Assembly (NCBI GenBank): GCA_016763235.1
Contig: JAESUE010000282.1
Coordinates: forward strand, 1 to 6,491
Direction of reading: 5' to 3'
From: Pseudomonadales bacterium
Lineage (GTDB): Bacteria; Pseudomonadota; Gammaproteobacteria; Pseudomonadales; UBA3067
DNA: 6,491 nucleotides
The stretch's first letter is position 1, and the number at the start of each line of letters is the position of its first letter. This document shows positions 5,324 to 6,491 of this stretch, piece by piece. The translations under genes and the position numbers were made by a program. Under the pieces are notes generated by a model that saw nothing but the letters and a program-made list of their open reading frames with translations, was not told the DNA's origin and did no database searches.

Positions 5324-6491
5324 CCGCCGACCAAGGCGGTGGTGGTGGCTGTTTCAGTGATGCTACCGTCAGCCGTTAACGTTGCTGTATGAGTAAAACT
5401 ACCGCTGCTAGTGGGCAGGGCGACAAATTGCATTGCGCCGCTGTTTCCGGCTTCAACGGTACCGATAACCCAGTTTATTGTGCCGTTGCTGCCAACTGAG
5501 GGCGCGCTGGTGGCGGTAGGCGATGAGGCAATATATCCCCAGCCTGCGGGCAGTGTTTCGTTGATTAGAACATTGGTCGCTGCGGCATTACCGGTGTTTT
5601 GGTAAAGAATGCTATAGCTTGCCGCGAGTTGAATACTGTCGCCGCTGGTGGCGGTGATGGGGGTATCCACCGTTACCAGGTCGCCAGCAATCGACGTAAT
5701 GCGGGCATAGCTGCTGTTCACCAGAATATAATCGCCAGGGCTTAATAACGCGGCACTGGTCATGATTAAGGTATTGCTGGTATTGGCATTAGCAGCAAGG
5801 GTTGTTGCAGGCAATGGAATGTTGCCTGGGCCAGACAAGCTAATGCTCATTATTGGCGCTGCAGTGGCGGTGATGGTAACGCTGTCACTGCTGGCCTTGG
5901 CATTGGCGGCGCTCACCGTTGCGGTGCTGGTTATCGTGGTGCTGCCGCTGGTTAATGGATTGTTCACCTGTACGGTAAAGCTGTAGTTTGCGCTGGCTGC
6001 TGCTGCGAGGCTTGCCAGCGGAAATAACACTTGGTTATTAAGCGTATCGAAACTGCCGGTTCCTGATGTGATTTCAACAAACCCCGTGGCACTTGGAATA
6101 GGGTTTGCGATTAAAAGATCATTGGCAGTACTTGAGCCATTGTTCGTGACTTGTAAGGTGTATATTACGAGATCACTCGGCAACACTGCGACGTTATTGG
6201 CTGTTAACACCAAGGCCAATTTAGGGTTACCGCTCACAGATACGCTAACGGTTTCGCTACTGCAGTTGGCGGGTGGGGTGCCACCTGTGTAGTAGGCATC
6301 ATCTGCCACACTGGCAGTATTATTCAGTTCGCTTAGGCCGCTCGGAATACCGCTAGAGGCCGCTAACATCTGGTAGGTGAGGGTGCTTGAGCTACCTGCT
6401 GTGAGGGTGCCTAGGTTCCAAGTTAAAGTGCCGGTTGGGTTTTCACTGCAGGTGCCACTGGCGGTGTTGCAGCTCACATAAGAAAAATAGG
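5311..6491 (-). CDS. DUF11-domain surface protein, N-terminal part of the same split gene (5' end beyond window)
   Basis: The frame is open to the right edge. The GTG at 6477 is not the start, because the codons before it (Y-F-S-Y) continue the same frame. Counting from that GTG: residues 1-83 are the end of one DUF11-like domain (LTWNLGTLTAGSSSTLTY, then LNNTASVADDAYY); 84-207 are a complete one (NPKLALVLTA, VIYTLQVTNNGSSTANDLLI, then FTVQVNNPL); 208-385 are a third (ASYSILYQNTGNAAATNVLI, ETLPAGW, then TINWVIGTVEAG) with an unusual insert of about 60 residues. DUF11 domains stack in exported cell-surface proteins. The frame ends ALVGGLTG-stop, with the TGA at 5313-5311 inside an 8-bp tandem repeat. 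It stops just where the next DUF11 domain should begin, and that domain is found intact in the frame that follows. No promoter or signal peptide is visible because the 5' end is missing. Confidence 0.85.
   Translation of the reverse strand, partial: YFSYVSCNTASGTCSENPTGTLTWNLGTLTAGSSSTLTYQMLAASSGIPSGLSELNNTASVADDAYYTGGTPPANCSSETVSVSVSGNPKLALVLTANNVAVLPSDLVIYTLQVTNNGSSTANDLLIANPIPSATGFVEITSGTGSFDTLNNQVLFPLASLAAAASANYSFTVQVNNPLTSGSTTITSTATVSAANAKASSDSVTITATAAPIMSISLSGPGNIPLPATTLAANANTSNTLIMTSAALLSPGDYILVNSSYARITSIAGDLVTVDTPITATSGDSIQLAASYSILYQNTGNAAATNVLINETLPAGWGYIASSPTATSAPSVGSNGTINWVIGTVEAGNSGAMQFVALPTSSGSFTHTATLTADGSITETATTTALVGGLTG

Noticed and set aside
5762..5986. Plus-strand 74-codon frame with a membrane-like sequence (MIKVLLVLALAARVV)
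   Set aside because: It is antisense to a low-complexity Ala/Thr/Val-rich DUF11 region, which commonly gives hydrophobic antisense frames. It has no ribosome site or neighbouring gene context.
6475..6477. GTG at 6477 as the start of the N-terminal part
   Set aside because: The frame continues upstream to the window edge and the codon falls in the middle of a DUF11 domain. There is no signal peptide after it.

Overview
The window looks like a piece of a Gram-negative chromosome, most likely a free-living, perhaps marine, gammaproteobacterium. This placement is inferred from protein style only: an OmpA-type outer-membrane barrel and a giant DUF11 / thrombospondin-type-3 (TSP3) surface protein with a hydrophobic C-terminal tail. 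I cannot name a genus. All coding is on the minus strand, and I find no RNA gene, mobile element or CRISPR array.

Reading in the direction of transcription (right to left), the window opens inside a very large exported protein gene that is cut by the right edge. Its first visible part (6491 to 5311) is a chain of DUF11-like beta-sandwich domains. At 5323-5284 lie five perfect tandem copies of an 8-bp unit. They break the reading frame and bring in an in-frame TGA. With a single copy of the unit, the DUF11 chain would read straight into the second part (5290 to 566): one more DUF11-like domain, a carboxypeptidase-regulatory-like domain, two Ig-like domains, about 1,120 residues of aspartate-rich calcium-binding TSP3 repeats, and a Gly-Ser / hydrophobic / Lys-Lys C-terminal tail. 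The repaired visible protein would be about 1,963 residues, with its N-terminus still off the window. The two parts are therefore best read as one gene that is split here by a real mutation, a switchable repeat, or an assembly error.

The TSP3 part has a higher-order structure. Four macro-units follow one another with spacings of exactly 699, 699, 525 and 837 bp, then a divergent final stretch. Units 1 and 2 are nearly identical over long DNA stretches. Unit 3 lacks exactly 58 codons relative to them.

The giant gene's stop codon overlaps by 8 bp the ATG of the next gene (573 to 1, cut by the left edge). That gene encodes a signal-peptide-bearing OmpA-like eight-stranded barrel protein. The pair forms a translationally coupled operon: a long Ca2+-dependent surface stalk and an outer-membrane barrel. 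The octamer array lies upstream of most of this operon, so it could affect both products.
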